Below are positions 52,612 through 61,028 of a DNA stretch of 64,000 nucleotides, one piece after another. Under the pieces are notes generated by a model, which saw only the letters and a program-made list of their open reading frames with translations, was not told the origin of the DNA and did no database searches. Source of the stretch: Microbacterium terregens (lineage in GTDB: Bacteria; Pseudomonadota; Alphaproteobacteria; Sphingomonadales; Sphingomonadaceae); NCBI RefSeq assembly GCF_027922045.1, contig NZ_BSEX01000012.1, forward strand, positions 121,750-185,749, in the 5' to 3' direction. Position numbers and translations under genes: made by a program. Numbering within the stretch: the stretch's first letter is position 1; every line of letters begins with the position of its first letter.

Positions 52612-53811
52612 TCATGCCAAGCCCTCTCGTCTCAGGCGGCTCTCATGGCTTGGCCACATCGAACGGATATCCGTCTCGATCTCCGAATTCACCCCGTCCA
52701 GATAGGTCAGGCACCGGTCGCGCACAGATCGGCTCGTGGTGGGACCATCGAGCTCATAAACGGTCATCAGACGCGCGCTCGCATTGTCGATCTCGGCAGA
52801 GTCCTTGAGCGGGGTCCGGACCAGCGCGTTGCCGTAAAGCTGACCCATCAGCCCCATCAGCTCACGCTGCATCGACTTGTTCTCATCGACCTTCGAGGCA
52901 ACGAAGCGGAGAAAGGCAAGGTCGGTGTCCATGCCGTGCTCGAGCAGGACCTGCATCGTCTCGTCGAGCATCGCGAGGTAGGCGGCCGTCGAGGAGAAAT
53001 CCATCACGGTCGGCGGCACCGGGACCACGAGTGCATTCGCCGCGCGCAGGACCGAAAGCGAAATTGCCCCAAGCGCGGGCGGCGGATCGATCACCACCAC
53101 ATCGTAGCGGTCTGCTACAGAGGCAATCCCCTGCTGCAAGCGATCGAGCAAGGCCCCCTGCCCTCGCGCCATCCTCGCTGCGAGTTCGTATTCCGACTGG
53201 AACAGCCGCAGGTTCGCCGGAATGAGATCAAGGCCGTCGAAGTGGGTCGCCCGGATTGCATATTCCAGGCTCACCAACTCGTCCTGGCGGAGGAACGGGT
53301 AGAGCGTATCCTCCTCCTGAAGATCGAGATCCGGCACATAGCCAAACAAGGTTGTCGCCGACGCCTGGCTGTCGCAGTCGATGAGCAGGACGCGATAACC
53401 CCTGATCGCCAGGAACTGCGCCAGATGCACCGAGATGGTGGACTTCCCCACTCCGCCTTTGAAATTCTGGACGGCCACGACCGCACAGGGATCATCCGCC
53501 GACCGCCAGGGCCGGGTCCCGAACACGCCACGCATGTCGTTCAGTTGCCCGAGCGTGTAGCCGACACGGCGATTGGTTTCGGTGCGACCCGGTTCAGGCA
53601 ATCGGCCGTCCTTCTCCGCCTCACGGATCGCTGCGGGCGTGCGGCCGACCAAGTCGGCCGCCTTTCCTATCGTGAAGATCGGTTCCCGCCGCTCGTCAGC
53701 CCGCTTGCTCTGCGCCCCGTCCCGAAGTTTCTCGAGGATGTTGGAGCAACGCTCGGCAAGGGCGCTGATTCGGGATTGATCCGGTCGAACCCGCGCAATT
53801 GCGGTCGCCAT
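52612..53811 (-). CDS. parA: Plasmid partition ATPase ParA
   Basis: The 399-residue protein is a ParA with an N-terminal DNA-binding region (FTIGKAADLVGRTPAAIREAEKDGRL) and the deviant Walker A motif KGGVGKST near residue 117, then LLIDCDSQASATTLFG and VVIDPPPALG. The N-terminal extension is typical of plasmid ParA proteins that repress their own operon. It lies between the two palindromes and upstream of parB. Confidence 0.97.
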   Translation of the reverse strand: MATAIARVRPDQSRISALAERCSNILEKLRDGAQSKRADERREPIFTIGKAADLVGRTPAAIREAEKDGRLPEPGRTETNRRVGYTLGQLNDMRGVFGTRPWRSADDPCAVVAVQNFKGGVGKSTISVHLAQFLAIRGYRVLLIDCDSQASATTLFGYVPDLDLQEEDTLYPFLRQDELVSLEYAIRATHFDGLDLIPANLRLFQSEYELAARMARGQGALLDRLQQGIASVADRYDVVVIDPPPALGAISLSVLRAANALVVPVPPTVMDFSSTAAYLAMLDETMQVLLEHGMDTDLAFLRFVASKVDENKSMQRELMGLMGQLYGNALVRTPLKDSAEIDNASARLMTVYELDGPTTSRSVRDRCLTYLDGVNSEIETDIRSMWPSHESRLRREGLA

Positions 53812-53837
53812 AGGCCATCCTTTCGCTAGACAGGCAT

Positions 53838-53915
53838 TACATGCCCAGTTTGCGCTTTTCCGTCAACGCCACTCTGTTTTTCGAAAGCCGTGAGCCGCGT
53901 AGGCTCAGAGTGGCG
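53838..53915 (-). promoter_or_regulatory. parA promoter and upstream inverted repeat
   Basis: On the minus strand, TTGACG (53861-53866) lies 17 bases before CATGTA (53838-53843), a plausible parA promoter. Just upstream, CGCCACTCTG (53867-53876) and CAGAGTGGCG (53906-53915) form a perfect 10-bp inverted repeat. ParA, having an N-terminal DNA-binding region, may bind here. Confidence 0.5.
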
Positions 53916-53956
53916 GCATCCTGTCCGCCTGGGGGCGATTTTGCAGGCGCACGACG

Positions 53957-53976
53957 AAATTGCACCGGTGCAATTT
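53957..53976. promoter_or_regulatory. 20-bp palindrome, candidate partition site, copy 2
   Basis: This is identical to 52582-52601 (AAATTGCACCGGTGCAATTT). It lies directly against the repA stop and upstream of parA. The two copies flank parA, 1.37 kb apart. Confidence 0.75.
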
Positions 53977-55266
53977 TCAGCTCGGCCGACCCTTTCGCGT
54001 GACGTAACTTTCGCAAAAGCCCTGCCACGAGCGCTGCAGCTTGACCCCGCTCAGCTTCACCAGCCGATCGCCCATGTGACCCCGGTAAGCTTCGGCGATC
54101 AGGTCCACATCCCAGCCCCCGCCATGGGAACGCCCGATCGACAGAAACTCCTCAGCGCCCGACCATCGCAGCGAGCCTGAAGGGAAGCTTGCGAACTTGA
54201 CCCGCGGACGCTCGGCGTCGGCCGACCTCATCCGCCCCGCCGCCTGTCGGACGATGTCCGACATAGCCGAGGCTCGCTCCGCTGACGGAGCCTCACCGAC
54301 AGCCCCGGCCTGATCCACGGCTTCCTTGGACGTGACGACCACCGGAAGCCGTACCTTCTGCTTTTCACCTGCAAGCTCACCATCGGTCCGAACAGACTCA
54401 ACGGTGCCCTCGCGGCGGGCTCGGCGCCCGGCTGAATGGCGCTCGAGTTCGTCCACGGTGCCGATCTGCGCCGGCGCATCCTTTGCCTCGAAGCGGAACT
54501 CCACCTCCGCCACCGCCCTGCCCTGCCGCGTTTCCTTCCACTCCACGCGGAAGTGCGCGAGCTGATCGATCTCGCTCTTTGCGGTTTGCAGGACCTTGCG
54601 CCGCAGCTGTGCGAAATCCTTATATACGTCAGGACCTATGCCCAGCGCCGCTCGCAAAGCCGTGATGTCGCAGCGCCATGTCGGCTGGCGCCGGTGTATG
54701 CGAAGCGCACCGATCTCGTAAAGCTTGAGCGCATAGCTCGATCGGAAGCCGAGGACGGCCTGTCTATTCAGGACCGCGTATGTTTCCGATTCCTGAATTA
54801 GCTTGCGAGCGTCCGGGGTGAACTCCCATTCGATCCACCCGCTCTCGCCGCCATCCTCGTCCTCGGCCTCCTCCTTCGACATCTGGATGAGTGAGAAACG
54901 CCGCGTGGCCTTTCGTCCACGCCAGCTTCTGTCGTCTTCTGCGAACAAGGTGCGATGCAGTTCCTCCAGCATATCGGAGATGCGCTCATTGCCCTTGTGG
55001 CCGCGGCGAATATCCGCCTTGCGCATCCGGTGCGGCACGTCGCGCCAGGCATCGCCGCCGGCCGTCAGGATCATCAACGCGAGAAGGCGTGAAGCGGTCA
55101 GGCTGAGCGACTGGCCCTTGACAAACCGGACCTCGACGAGCTTTCCGGGCTTAGCGAATTCCGCAGTCTGCTTGGAAGCGAGCGCATGCGCAACCCGCAT
55201 CGCACGGCCGGCTCGCTCTTGATCTTCGTCGTCTAGCTCGACATCCTTTGTCGGCGAATCATCCAT
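53977..55266 (-). CDS. repA: Plasmid replication initiator RepA (Rep_3-like)
   Basis: The 429-residue protein looks like a two-winged-helix initiator: LTASRLLALMILTAGGDAW, then FSLIQMSKEE, and the segment SSYALKLYEIGALRIHRRQPTWRCDITALRAALGI, which is typical of Rep_3 family proteins. A C-terminal part of about 150 residues follows. It is encoded next to an iteron array and upstream of parAB. It should bind the iterons and open the origin. The ATG at 55266 is about 200 bases from the array. Confidence 0.87.
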   Translation of the reverse strand: MDDSPTKDVELDDEDQERAGRAMRVAHALASKQTAEFAKPGKLVEVRFVKGQSLSLTASRLLALMILTAGGDAWRDVPHRMRKADIRRGHKGNERISDMLEELHRTLFAEDDRSWRGRKATRRFSLIQMSKEEAEDEDGGESGWIEWEFTPDARKLIQESETYAVLNRQAVLGFRSSYALKLYEIGALRIHRRQPTWRCDITALRAALGIGPDVYKDFAQLRRKVLQTAKSEIDQLAHFRVEWKETRQGRAVAEVEFRFEAKDAPAQIGTVDELERHSAGRRARREGTVESVRTDGELAGEKQKVRLPVVVTSKEAVDQAGAVGEAPSAERASAMSDIVRQAAGRMRSADAERPRVKFASFPSGSLRWSGAEEFLSIGRSHGGGWDVDLIAEAYRGHMGDRLVKLSGVKLQRSWQGFCESYVTRKGRPS

Positions 55267-55342
55267 AAACAGGCTCCGAGCGCTTGGCTGCCTGACCTGA
55301 CCTGCAACGTCAAGACAGGACAGGAAAGAGCGTGCCGGAGCG

Positions 55343-55576
55343 CCCCCAAGCGGTCAGGATGAAAACGGCCGATCCGTGGAGTTCAAAGCGCAGAACTCCA
55401 CGAGTCGCGCCACAATTCACGCCATCGAGGACCGGGTGGGTTGAACGCGCTGGAAAACAGCGGAAAAGTAGGGCCCCCAAGAAGACAGGGTCACCCCAAG
55501 CGGTCAGGACAGGTCCCCCGATTCGGCAGGCATAAGCCCCCACCCGGTCAGGTAACCTCCCCCATCCGGTCAGGAT
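55343..55576. repeat. Iteron array of the plasmid origin (oriV)
   Basis: Copies of CCCCCAAGCGGTCAGGAT-like repeats begin at 55343 (single) and then at 55474, 55493, 55515, 55537 and 55559. The last four intervals are 19, 22, 22 and 22 bases, two helical turns, as expected for iterons. The 55515 copy is degenerate, and the 55474 copy has AAGA in place of CGGT. The array lies between repA and the toprim gene. A DnaA-box-like CGTGAATAA (two mismatches) follows at 55579. Confidence 0.85.
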
Positions 55577-55737
55577 GACGTGAATAAGTCCATGATTGTA
55601 GAGGCAAATCCTCCGCTGAATCAGAATCACTGGAATCAGTGAATCGCTCCGCTGCTGGCGCAGCGGTGGTTTTGAGAGATATTTTGGAGAAGATGAGGAG
55701 GGGGGGGGGACCGAGCGTCTGAGCCCGGAGAAAACTC
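55577..55737. other. Origin-proximal region with inverted repeat
   Basis: This stretch is less GC-rich in its first half (AATAAGTCCATGATTG and onwards), a possible melting region. TCACTG-GAAT-CAGTGA (55627-55642) is a perfect 6-bp inverted repeat. A run of G (about 55701-55709) precedes the toprim gene. No gene seen. Confidence 0.45.
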
Positions 55738-56592
55738 ATGCCTCTCACAGCCAGGAAACCAACGCAGCACCTCGTCGACCTGGTCGGTAGCCTTGGCGGC
55801 ACCTGGCACGGCTATGTTGCGATGTGCCGATGCCCCGCCCATAACGACACCGAACCAAGCCTCTCCATCCGGCAAGGCGATCGCGACATCCTGGTCACCT
55901 GCTTTGCCGGTTGCTCAAGGGACGACATTCTACGCGAGCTACGACGCGTCCGCCCAGATCGCGAGCATCCCTCCCCGGTGGCGACCGGCATGCCCCGTAC
56001 CGCTAATGTCTGTCGCATCTGGGATCAGGCGTTCGAGGTCCGCGGGACACTCGCCGAGCGATACCTCCGCCGGCGCAACCTCATGCCGCCCCCGTCCGAC
56101 ATCCGCTTCCACCCCCGCTGCCCGTATATGCCCAGGCCTAGTACCGTGTTTGAACCAGCCCTTCTCGTCGCCGTTCGCGAAGGCCGCCGCTTGGTCGCCG
56201 TCCAAAGGATTTTCCTCGATCCGGCAACCGGCGGCTCCACGCGCAAGGTGATGCTTGGCACACCGGGAGGTGGAGCATGGCGTGGCGGGGAGGGAGGTAC
56301 CGTCCTGGCAATCGCCGAAGGGTTCGAAACCGCGGGAGCCTTCGCACGCCTGAACGGCATTCCCTGCTGGGCTTCGCTTGGCGCACGGCGGCTGGATCAG
56401 CTCGCCCTTCCGATCACGATCGACTGCCTGCTCATCGCGGAGGACAACGACCCTGAAGGCCATCGCGCTGCAGACCGGGCAGAGGGTCGCTATGGGCAAC
56501 CAGGGCGCGCCATCCATCGCGCGCCGCCACCGGCTGGATTCAAGGACTGGGCAGATGCGCTCGACGCGCACGTCCAACGGGCTGGCGTCTAG
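55738..56592 (+). CDS. Toprim/zinc-binding primase-like protein
   Basis: The 284-residue protein has an N-terminal zinc-ribbon primase pattern (MCRCPAHNDTEPSLSI, then VTCFAGCSRDDILREL) and a C-terminal toprim domain with Glu in AIAEGFETA near residue 190 and Asp in LLIAEDNDPEG near 235. Plasmid proteins of this kind prime DNA synthesis during replication or after conjugative entry. The start ATG follows GGAGAAAACTC. It lies next to the iteron origin and upstream of the strawberry-notch gene. Confidence 0.87.
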   Translation: MPLTARKPTQHLVDLVGSLGGTWHGYVAMCRCPAHNDTEPSLSIRQGDRDILVTCFAGCSRDDILRELRRVRPDREHPSPVATGMPRTANVCRIWDQAFEVRGTLAERYLRRRNLMPPPSDIRFHPRCPYMPRPSTVFEPALLVAVREGRRLVAVQRIFLDPATGGSTRKVMLGTPGGGAWRGGEGGTVLAIAEGFETAGAFARLNGIPCWASLGARRLDQLALPITIDCLLIAEDNDPEGHRAADRAEGRYGQPGRAIHRAPPPAGFKDWADALDAHVQRAGV

Positions 56593-56669
56593 GCGCGTCG
56601 CGCCGGACGAGGGGAGGGGGGTCGAGCGCGTGATGCTGCCGAAGGGTGCAGCCACGCCGGAGACCCCAG

Positions 56670-59600
56670 ATGACCGATCTCTTCCACGCGGCCGATCGCG
56701 CCGAGCATGATGCTGCGCGTCTGCTTCTTCCGCATCTCGCTTCCGAATGCGCCGTCACCCGTCGCCTCCTGAATGAAGTCATGGCCGCCGCCTTTGGTGG
56801 CTCCGATGCCGACGGTCAGTGGACACAGCGGAGAAGCTTCGAAGTTCTCGAATACGCGCTCGCTCTTCACCTTCGCGCGCGCGGTCCAGTCCTGTCCTCG
56901 TTTGATGACGTCCGCGCCCTGATCGCGCTTTTGGACAGGCTCCCCACCCAGACGGTGCGAAGCGAGGAGCAGCTCGAATGGCAGCAGTTTTCCACACCGG
57001 TCGACATAGCCGGCGTCGCCATCCTGCTTGCCGACGTTCAGCCTGACGACATCGTCCTCGAGCCGAGCGCGGGCAACGGACTGCTTGTCGCCTCGATCGG
57101 TCAGCATAGATCTCTCCACCTGAATGAACTCGATCCCGCCCGCCGTGGCCGGCTGCCCCAGCTCTTTCCCGATGCCGAGGTCTCCGGCGAGGACGGGGCC
57201 ACCATCAATTCGACTCTGGCTGCGGCAGACCAGCCATCGCTCATCCTGATGAACCCGCCATTCTCACGATCGCTCGGGCGCGGCGCCGACGACTATGCGG
57301 CTGTCCGTCATCTCCAGGCCGCTTTGCGCCGTTTGCGACCGGGCGGCCGGTTGGTTGCGATCATGCCGGACTGGTTCGGGCCGAGTGCGAGGATGCGCGA
57401 CCAGTACGAGACCGTGCTGCGCAATGTCACCGTTCAGACGTCGGTACGGCTCGAGAAATGCTACTTGAAACACGGCACGTCGATCGCTGTCCGGCTATTC
57501 GTTATCGACAAGCTGCCGGGCAGGACGCCGCCCGCCGTCATCCAGCGATCCTCGGTCGAGGAATTGCTCGACGCGCTGTGTGTTCCTGAAAGATCGATGG
57601 TTTCAAGGGAGGAAGCGGCGCCTGCGCCCAAGCGACCGGGCGGCGTCTCGCTGTTTCGTGCGGTCAAGAGCAGCCGGCCCGAACCTCGACCCTATCACGC
57701 GCCGGTGCGAAACGACGTCCTTCCCGTCAAGTATGAGAAGCTGGCAACCGCGGCTCCGTTGCTTGAGCAGACCGGTGTCTACCTTCCCTATCGCCCAAGT
57801 CGCATCACCTTTGACGTCGCCGGCGAGCATCCGACCCCGCTCGTCGAGTCCGTGGCGATGGGATCGATCCCGGCGCCGGTGCCCGACTATGTCCCCTCGC
57901 TCCCCGAGCGGACCGTGGCCGAGCGGCTGCTGTCCGCCGCCCAGCTCGAAACCGTCGTCTATGCAGGACATGCCTGGTCGCAGACGATCCCGGGCAGGTT
58001 CAAGCCGAACAAGGAAGGTGTCGGCCTGACACTTGCCGAGGACGGCGAGGCCTATCGGAAGGGCTTCTTCCTTGGAGATGGCACGGGTGCCGGGAAGGGC
58101 CGGCAGATAGCGGCCTGTATTCTCGACAATTGGCTCCAGGGCCGCCGCCGCAACATCTGGGTCACCAAGAACGCCCCTCTTCTTGAAGATGCGCGCCGGG
58201 ACTGGACCGCGCTCGGCGGTCTTAGCGGCGACATTCAGCCGATCTCCAACTGGAAGATCGACGAGCCTATCCGGCTCGATCAGGGTGTCCTTCTCGTCAC
58301 CTATCCGACGCTGCGCTCGATGCGCGGCGACCATAGCCGGCTGAAGCAGATCGTCGACTGGGCCGGCGCCGACTTCCAAGGTGTGCTGGCGTTCGACGAG
58401 GCTCATGAAATGGGCGGCGTCGCGGGCGGGGAGGGTGCGCTGGGCGCCAAGGAAGGTTCCCAGCAGGGAATCTGCGGCGTTCTTCTCCAGAACCAGCTTC
58501 CTGGCGCGCGCGTGCTCTACGCCTCCGCGACCGGCGCCTCGGACGTCAACAATCTTGCCTACGCCGTGCGCCTGGGTCTCTGGGGGCCCGAAACGGCCTT
58601 TGCGGATCGCGAGCAATTCATCAGCGGCATCCGAAAGGGCGGCATTGCGGCGATGGAGCTGGTCGCGCGCGATCTCAAGGCGACCGGTCTCTACATGGCG
58701 CGCGCATTGAGCTTCGCCGGCGTCGAGTACGAGATCCTCCGCCACGAGCTGACCGCCGCGCAGATCGAGATCTATGATACCTATGCCGATGCCTGGTCGA
58801 TCATCCATCAGAACATGGAACGGGCTCTCGAGCTCACCGGCATCGTCGACGGGATGGAGAACGTGACCCTGAACAGCGGCGCCAAGGCGGCGGCCCGCTC
58901 GCGCTTCGAGTCGACCAAGCAACGCTTCTTCGGCCAGGTCCTCCTATCGATGAAGCTCCCGACGGTGATCGCGGCGGTACGCGGCCATCTCGCAAACGGC
59001 CAGTCAGTCGTGCTCCAACTCGTGACCACCGCTGAATCGATCCTCGACCGCCGTCTCGACGCGCTGAGCCCTGACGAGCGAGCCGATCTCGAAATCGACC
59101 TGTCACCCCGTGAATATGTGATCGACTATCTCGAGCGCGCCTTCCCGACGCGGCAGATGCGGGTGTTCACCGACGATACGGGCACGCAGCGTTCGATGCC
59201 CATGGAGGATGAGGCGGGGAACCCGGTCTACAACCCAGAGGCTGAAGCCGCGCGAGCGCAGCTCATCGAAGACCTTTGTGCGCTGCCACCGATCACCTCC
59301 GCGCTCGATGGCCTCCTGGAGCAGTTCGGCCACGAAAATGTCGCCGAGGTGACGGGGCGGACCAAGCGGCTCGTCTCGTCCGGCGATGGTCGGCAGAAGC
59401 TGGAGTCCCGGTCGGCCCGGACCAGCCAGGCCGAAGCCGCCGCGTTCATGCAGGGCCGCAAGCGGATCCTGATCTTCTCGGACGCCGGCGGAACGGGCCG
59501 GTCCTATCATGCGTCGCGTGACGTCGCGAACCAGGAGCAGCGCGTCCATCTCCTGCTCGAGCCCGGCTGGCGCGCCGATCGGGCCATCCAGGGTCTGGGT

Positions 59601-60209
59601 CGCACGCATCGGACGCATCAGGCCAGCACGCCGCTTTTTCGGCCGGTCACGACCGACTGCAAAGGCGAGCTTCGCTTCACGAGCACGATCGCGCGCCGCC
59701 TCGACAGCCTTGGTGCCCTCACGCGCGGGCAGCGTCAGACCGGCGGGCAGAACCTCTTCGACCCGGCCGACAACCTTGAAAGCGAATATGCCTGCGCGGC
59801 ACTGGTCAGCTGGTTCCATCTGCTCGTCGGCGGAAAGTTGGCCAGCATCTCCCACAATGAGTTCGAACGACGGACGGGACTTGAGCTTTGCGACAAGGAC
59901 GGGGTGATGAAGGAAGAGCTTCCACCCATCCAGCGTTGGCTCAACCGAATTCTCGCGCTTCCGATCGCCCTTCAGAACAAGATCTTTGACGAATTTCTTT
60001 CGCTGGTGGAGACCCGTGTCTCGGCCGCTCGGGACGCAGGCCGGCTCGACGTGGGCGTCGAGACGATCCTCGTTGATAGCGCGACGCTAATTGACGACAC
60101 GGTGTTGAGGATCGACCGCTGTCAGCGGGGCGACCTCGCACCTTCTGACCATCGAAATCGCGCATCGCCGAACCCCGGTCAGTCTCGACCGCATCCTCCA
60201 TATCGCTGA
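56670..60209 (+). CDS. Strawberry-notch-type methylase/helicase, N-terminal 1179 residues
   Basis: This is a fusion typical of large alphaproteobacterial plasmids. An N-terminal adenine-methyltransferase-like domain has SAM motif VLEPSAGNGLL near residue 128 and catalytic-type NPPF near 193. A strawberry-notch helicase follows, with Walker A GDGTGAGKGRQ near 470, FDEAHEMGG near 576, and IQGLGRTHRTHQ in the late helicase motifs. The gene should continue, but the frame changes near 60118 and this part ends at 60209 after about 30 foreign residues. The C-terminal continuation is annotated separately. Roles in plasmid establishment are suspected, not known. Confidence 0.9.
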   Translation: MTDLFHAADRAEHDAARLLLPHLASECAVTRRLLNEVMAAAFGGSDADGQWTQRRSFEVLEYALALHLRARGPVLSSFDDVRALIALLDRLPTQTVRSEEQLEWQQFSTPVDIAGVAILLADVQPDDIVLEPSAGNGLLVASIGQHRSLHLNELDPARRGRLPQLFPDAEVSGEDGATINSTLAAADQPSLILMNPPFSRSLGRGADDYAAVRHLQAALRRLRPGGRLVAIMPDWFGPSARMRDQYETVLRNVTVQTSVRLEKCYLKHGTSIAVRLFVIDKLPGRTPPAVIQRSSVEELLDALCVPERSMVSREEAAPAPKRPGGVSLFRAVKSSRPEPRPYHAPVRNDVLPVKYEKLATAAPLLEQTGVYLPYRPSRITFDVAGEHPTPLVESVAMGSIPAPVPDYVPSLPERTVAERLLSAAQLETVVYAGHAWSQTIPGRFKPNKEGVGLTLAEDGEAYRKGFFLGDGTGAGKGRQIAACILDNWLQGRRRNIWVTKNAPLLEDARRDWTALGGLSGDIQPISNWKIDEPIRLDQGVLLVTYPTLRSMRGDHSRLKQIVDWAGADFQGVLAFDEAHEMGGVAGGEGALGAKEGSQQGICGVLLQNQLPGARVLYASATGASDVNNLAYAVRLGLWGPETAFADREQFISGIRKGGIAAMELVARDLKATGLYMARALSFAGVEYEILRHELTAAQIEIYDTYADAWSIIHQNMERALELTGIVDGMENVTLNSGAKAAARSRFESTKQRFFGQVLLSMKLPTVIAAVRGHLANGQSVVLQLVTTAESILDRRLDALSPDERADLEIDLSPREYVIDYLERAFPTRQMRVFTDDTGTQRSMPMEDEAGNPVYNPEAEAARAQLIEDLCALPPITSALDGLLEQFGHENVAEVTGRTKRLVSSGDGRQKLESRSARTSQAEAAAFMQGRKRILIFSDAGGTGRSYHASRDVANQEQRVHLLLEPGWRADRAIQGLGRTHRTHQASTPLFRPVTTDCKGELRFTSTIARRLDSLGALTRGQRQTGGQNLFDPADNLESEYACAALVSWFHLLVGGKLASISHNEFERRTGLELCDKDGVMKEELPPIQRWLNRILALPIALQNKIFDEFLSLVETRVSAARDAGRLDVGVETILVDSATLIDDTVLRIDRCQRGDLAPSDHRNRASPNPGQSRPHPPYR

Positions 60210-60891
60210 CGGCGACGCAACGGCCGAGTTCCTGGTGAATGCCAAGTCCGGCATGGTCGCGCTTCAGACCCGCGCCCGCGCCCTCATGGAGGAGAAGGAG
60301 GGAACCCCGATCCCGCGCTTCGAACTCCTGCGACCGACGCGACGTGAGTATATGCGGGAACAGGAAATGTCCGAGAGCGCGTGGACGTCGATCGACCGCG
60401 ACGCGTTTTGCGAGAAGTGGCTCGAGGAAGCCGAGGTGGCGGCGAACAAGGTTGATATGGAGACCGTTCGGCTTGCGACCGGCTTGCTGCTCCCGGTCTG
60501 GTCCGCGCTGCCGAGCGATCACCTCGTGGTCAACCGCATCGCCGACAAGGGCGGCAACTCCTGGCTCGGACGTCTCGTCTTCGACGAGCACGTGGTGCAA
60601 CTTTTCACGAAGCTCGGCATCGACCGTGCCGAAAACATGCCGACTGCAGACGTCGTCAAATCCGTGTTGTCTGGCCGCAGCGTCGATCTCAGCCGACCGT
60701 TCCAGATGACCATCAAGCGATCGCTGGTGAACGGCTCCAAGCGGATCGAGCTGGTCGGCGCACCACCGCAGCAACTCGCATGGCTGAAAACTTTGGGATG
60801 CTTCACCGAGGTGATCCAGTACCGCACGCGCGTCTTTCTTCCGTTGCATGCCGCGGACGAGACACTCGGCCGCATCGTTGCAGCAGGGTAG
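60124..60891 (+). pseudogene. C-terminal part of the strawberry-notch gene in the +1 frame
   Basis: From 60124 the frame reads SGATSHLLTIEIAHRRTP and continues to 60889 without a stop, including VNAKSGMVALQTRARALMEE and the end RTRVFLPLHAADETLGRIVAAG. It joins directly to the upstream part (VDSATLIDDTVLRID) if one base is removed near 60118-60120. No own start or ribosome site is convincing at the junction; an ATG at 60238 (or an upstream GTG) could give a separate protein. A single-base insertion, a sequencing error, or programmed frameshifting are all possible. Confidence 0.8.
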
Positions 60892-61028
60892 GGCGAGCCG
60901 CCGTGCGACTGATTAGGGGCTTTCCTGCCTGACAGCTTCCGGGATCGGACAACTCTGGCCTGGGAGAGAGGGGAGGGGGGTCGGGGATGGTGTCCGGGAC
61001 TTGCCGGGCGCCAGCAGGAGAATTCCCC

